Assembly: GCA_964355425.1 (NCBI GenBank)
Contig: CAYHDN010000019.1
Coordinates: 1-14,668, forward strand
DNA length: 14,668 nucleotides
Direction: 5' to 3'
Source: CAYHDN01 sp964355425
Lineage (GTDB): Bacteria; Patescibacteriota; UBA1384; XYA2-FULL-43-10; CAINNR01
Below, piece by piece: positions 12,284 through 14,668 of this stretch. The position numbers and the translations under genes were made by a program. How positions within the stretch are numbered: the first letter of the stretch is position 1; each line of letters begins with the position of its first letter. The notes below the pieces were generated by a model, which was not told the DNA's origin, made no database searches, and saw nothing but the letters and a program-made list of their open reading frames with translations.

Positions 12284-14668
12284 TCATCGCACCCTGATGG
12301 TTTTTGACACGGTTGTATTCTTTCTTATGGTAATTCTACTATCAGCGCTATTTATAGGCGTGTAATTAGCTCCGTTAATTGCGGATTTGATTCGTCGTGC
12401 CGTTTGTACGCCAGTAGGTATAGTGTTAATTGTTGCCTGTCCGGAGTTATTTGTTATTCCCATTCTTGGGCCCACTTGGACGATAACATTACTTTTTGCC
12501 GTCCCATTTGAATCTTGTATTGTAACACTAACTGACCCAACGTTTCGGAGAAGGCCTAAATTTCTCATTGCCGTGTAAATTACATTGTTGAATCGGTTTG
12601 TGGCAGAATTAATCGCATCGAGAGTTCTGCCGATAATCGGAGCGATGTATCGTGAATATAAAACATTAGATCTTTGAATAATGTTTAAACCGTTATAAAT
12701 TTCAGTCCTCCAAATACCGGATTTGATTTGGTTATATGTATAGCCTGACCCCATTACGGAATTTCCGACGGCAGGAAAGAATTGTGAATCGTTTGAAAAA
12801 ACTCTGCCAATTCTTTCGCTAAACATATCCCAAATATAAGCAAGAATATTTTGAGCATCGCTTTGTTCTTCCAGATGATATTTGATTGAGCCGTATAGAA
12901 CTTCGTGGTTCATGTAGTAGGCACTAAAAAACGAAGCAAATGTTTCTGCGGCTACGTCTCCAGGGTGTCCTCCCAATGCACGGACAGCGTTGTGGAGATT
13001 ACCGTCGTCTATCAAATTCCAAACCTGGGTCGAAACCGAGTATTCGGGGTCAGAACGTAATCTGCTATAAAGAGCATCAAATTTTGGAATAAATGCATCG
13101 CCGTCGGATTGGAGTTTGGAATAAACCAAATGACCGTACTCATGAGCAACGATAAATTTTAAAGAATCAAGCGAATTTGTTGCCCGCAGAAAATTTATCA
13201 TTGCCTGATTCACTTGAAGTATGTGTGCCCTGTCAAAGCCGTTGCAATTATTGAAGACAGTGGTAATGGCAAAGGCATTTAATTCACTGTTGTCATTGAA
13301 GTAAATTAGCAGATTGCCGATATTAATTGATTGGCGCTTGACTTGATCTGCCGCTGCGCCGGCAAGATTATAGGCGTATGGATCGGTTTGATAAGCTTGA
13401 TACTGCGCTTGCGTCGAAAATACAAATTTAATTCCCGGGCTGTAATCGATAACAGCATAATTTTCAGAAGCTAGGCAAACCCCGATTAATATTTGTTGCT
13501 CGTTGTTGTTTACTATAACCGGTTCGCTAACTTGCTGTGCGGTCTTTGCTCTATATTTTCCATTATTAATTGACTCAAACCTAACTATATGATCCATTCC
13601 TATATAACTCTGGTCGTTTGTCCGGGTCCATCTTGCCGTAGATGAATTGTATTTTTCAAGATATACCTGGTTAAGCGCTTCATCATTTGTAACGGCTTCT
13701 GCGTCATTTCCATTAACCAGAATAACCTCAACAGCCCCTTTCCTGGTATTAGCATAAGTTGTTACTTTAATCCTTACGGTGCACACTTGCCCTGGTGAGC
13801 AGTTACTTTTATCTGTGCTAGGTATATCTTCTATTGCAAAATAGTGGATTCTTGGAGTATAGCCCTCCTCTATTTTTAGAAAGATTTTTTCTTCGTTCGT
13901 AAAGAGAGTTTTATTATTCTTAAATTGAGTCAGCTCAGGGTCGGGGGAAGAGAAGCTCGATATCAAAGTAACAAGACCATCTGCGTTGGTAGTCCCGGTT
14001 AGGCTATTTGCGTTAATGTCTGAGATATTTGGAATTCTTCCAAATATAAATTCAGGAATGAATTTAGTTTCGAGATTCGGAATGGGATCGCCGGTTTGCT
14101 CATCTACAAATTCTACTTCAACACCAGGATAGCCCACCTCGTCTAACGTATTGAAAATGAAGGTAAGAATATATTGTGTTTTTTCGATGTCCGAAAGGGT
14201 TTCAAAATTTTCCGGCAACTTAACGGTTTTTGTCTGCTCAACGTCTCCGACTTTTACTTTAACCTGATAATCAACATTTTTTAGAATATTTATTTCTTCA
14301 GTTCCATTTTCGTCAGTAATATAATTTCTACTTACTCCGGTGGGCAGCCTGCCTGTGATTGAAATTCGCGCATCTTCAATCGGCGTCAGAGTTCCTTCTT
14401 GTAAAACTACTACTTTGGTTGAATATAAACCTTCGGCAATCATATCGAGAGATAAGGAAACTTCTTGTTTTTGATTATCATGGTGAAGACGGATTGAGCT
14501 ATTAGTCGTCGACAGAAAATTGTCTTTGTAAGCGACAATTATATAATCTCCCGCTTGCAGATCAGTAATATTTGCCCTGCCATTCGCATTAGTGTAAACG
14601 GTTCTAAAAATGGTCCCTGTAGTATTATTACCTTTCCAAATCTTTAATTTTGTGTTTGGCAATGGCGC
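12284..14668 (-). CDS. Large surface protein with prealbumin/Ig-like modules and a HEYGH zincin core (5' end outside window)
   Basis: At least 794 codons; the frame stays open to the window edge and begins in mid-domain, so the true start lies beyond 14668. Residue numbers here count from the TTG at 14662. Carboxypeptidase-regulatory/prealbumin-like modules lie at about 1-72, 78-150 and 178-300 (NANGRANITDLQAGDYIIVAY, TDENGTEEINILKNVDYQVKV, TNADGLVTLI), with another at 708-792. Between them is a probable metalloprotease domain: His507-Glu508-Tyr-Gly-His511, with a likely third ligand Glu573 in VAAETFASFFSAYY. The HExGH plus E-F-A pattern recalls the anthrax-lethal-factor-like/PPEP zincins, but I cannot confirm the family. 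No transmembrane anchor or sorting signal is seen at the C-terminus. An extracellular protease or adhesin role is inferred. Confidence 0.8.
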   Translation of the reverse strand, partial: APLPNTKLKIWKGNNTTGTIFRTVYTNANGRANITDLQAGDYIIVAYKDNFLSTTNSSIRLHHDNQKQEVSLSLDMIAEGLYSTKVVVLQEGTLTPIEDARISITGRLPTGVSRNYITDENGTEEINILKNVDYQVKVKVGDVEQTKTVKLPENFETLSDIEKTQYILTFIFNTLDEVGYPGVEVEFVDEQTGDPIPNLETKFIPEFIFGRIPNISDINANSLTGTTNADGLVTLISSFSSPDPELTQFKNNKTLFTNEEKIFLKIEEGYTPRIHYFAIEDIPSTDKSNCSPGQVCTVRIKVTTYANTRKGAVEVILVNGNDAEAVTNDEALNQVYLEKYNSSTARWTRTNDQSYIGMDHIVRFESINNGKYRAKTAQQVSEPVIVNNNEQQILIGVCLASENYAVIDYSPGIKFVFSTQAQYQAYQTDPYAYNLAGAAADQVKRQSINIGNLLIYFNDNSELNAFAITTVFNNCNGFDRAHILQVNQAMINFLRATNSLDSLKFIVAHEYGHLVYSKLQSDGDAFIPKFDALYSRLRSDPEYSVSTQVWNLIDDGNLHNAVRALGGHPGDVAAETFASFFSAYYMNHEVLYGSIKYHLEEQSDAQNILAYIWDMFSERIGRVFSNDSQFFPAVGNSVMGSGYTYNQIKSGIWRTEIYNGLNIIQRSNVLYSRYIAPIIGRTLDAINSATNRFNNVIYTAMRNLGLLRNVGSVSVTIQDSNGTAKSNVIVQVGPRMGITNNSGQATINTIPTGVQTARRIKSAINGANYTPINSADSRITIRKNTTVSKTIRVR

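Overview
This window looks like chromosome from a small-genome bacterium of the Candidate Phyla Radiation (Patescibacteria). That is an inference from gene content: a DUF3048/YerB-type membrane protein, a Cas2/PaaX-fold regulator, a stand-alone four-helix-bundle (S23/IVP) gene, a LytR_C-domain protein and large unannotated surface proteins. TGA is used as a stop codon many times, so the code is standard with respect to TGA. No rRNA, tRNA, CRISPR array or transposase was seen.

Layout. (1) At 57-1020 a plus-strand unit carries a perfect consensus promoter, a structured leader of about 140 nt, an exported lytic transglycosylase and an 18-bp bidirectional terminator. (2) At 1141-5070 on the minus strand are rarA (AAA+ replication-restart ATPase), a DUF3048 membrane protein and enolase. 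The last two form a pair with their own promoter inside the end of rarA. (3) At 5035-5669 is a gene for a winged-helix/Cas2-like PaaX-family regulator. It is bracketed by two 36-bp palindromes of the same type, one over its own promoter and one against the -35 region of rarA. (4) At 5796-10070 is a very tight minus-strand operon of six genes: a LytR_C membrane protein, a small membrane protein, a PPC/DUF296 protein, glutamate-family dehydrogenase, a thioredoxin-reductase-like flavoprotein with an altered NADPH site, and a cytosolic HExxH protein. Junctions are ATGA or TAATG overlaps or gaps of 8 nt or less. (5) At 10156-11642 are an AbrB-fold gene with a palindrome over its -10, lexA, and a four-helix-bundle gene bounded by 31-bp inverted repeats that sits between lexA and its apparent promoter. 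(6) At 11692-12110 is an isolated GC-rich unit for one small membrane-anchored protein. (7) From 12284 to the window edge is the 3' part of a large surface protein with prealbumin/Ig-like modules around a HEYGH metalloprotease core.

How it fits together. Housekeeping functions (glycolysis, replication-fork rescue, amino-acid and redox metabolism, SOS control) are interleaved with cell-envelope proteins. Several transcription units show inverted repeats placed on their promoters, which suggests local autoregulated circuits: PaaX-like/rarA, AbrB-like, and the lexA unit. The two most unusual structures are the twin 36-bp palindromes around the PaaX/Cas2-like gene and the inverted-repeat-bounded four-helix-bundle cassette inserted just before the lexA ribosome-binding site.
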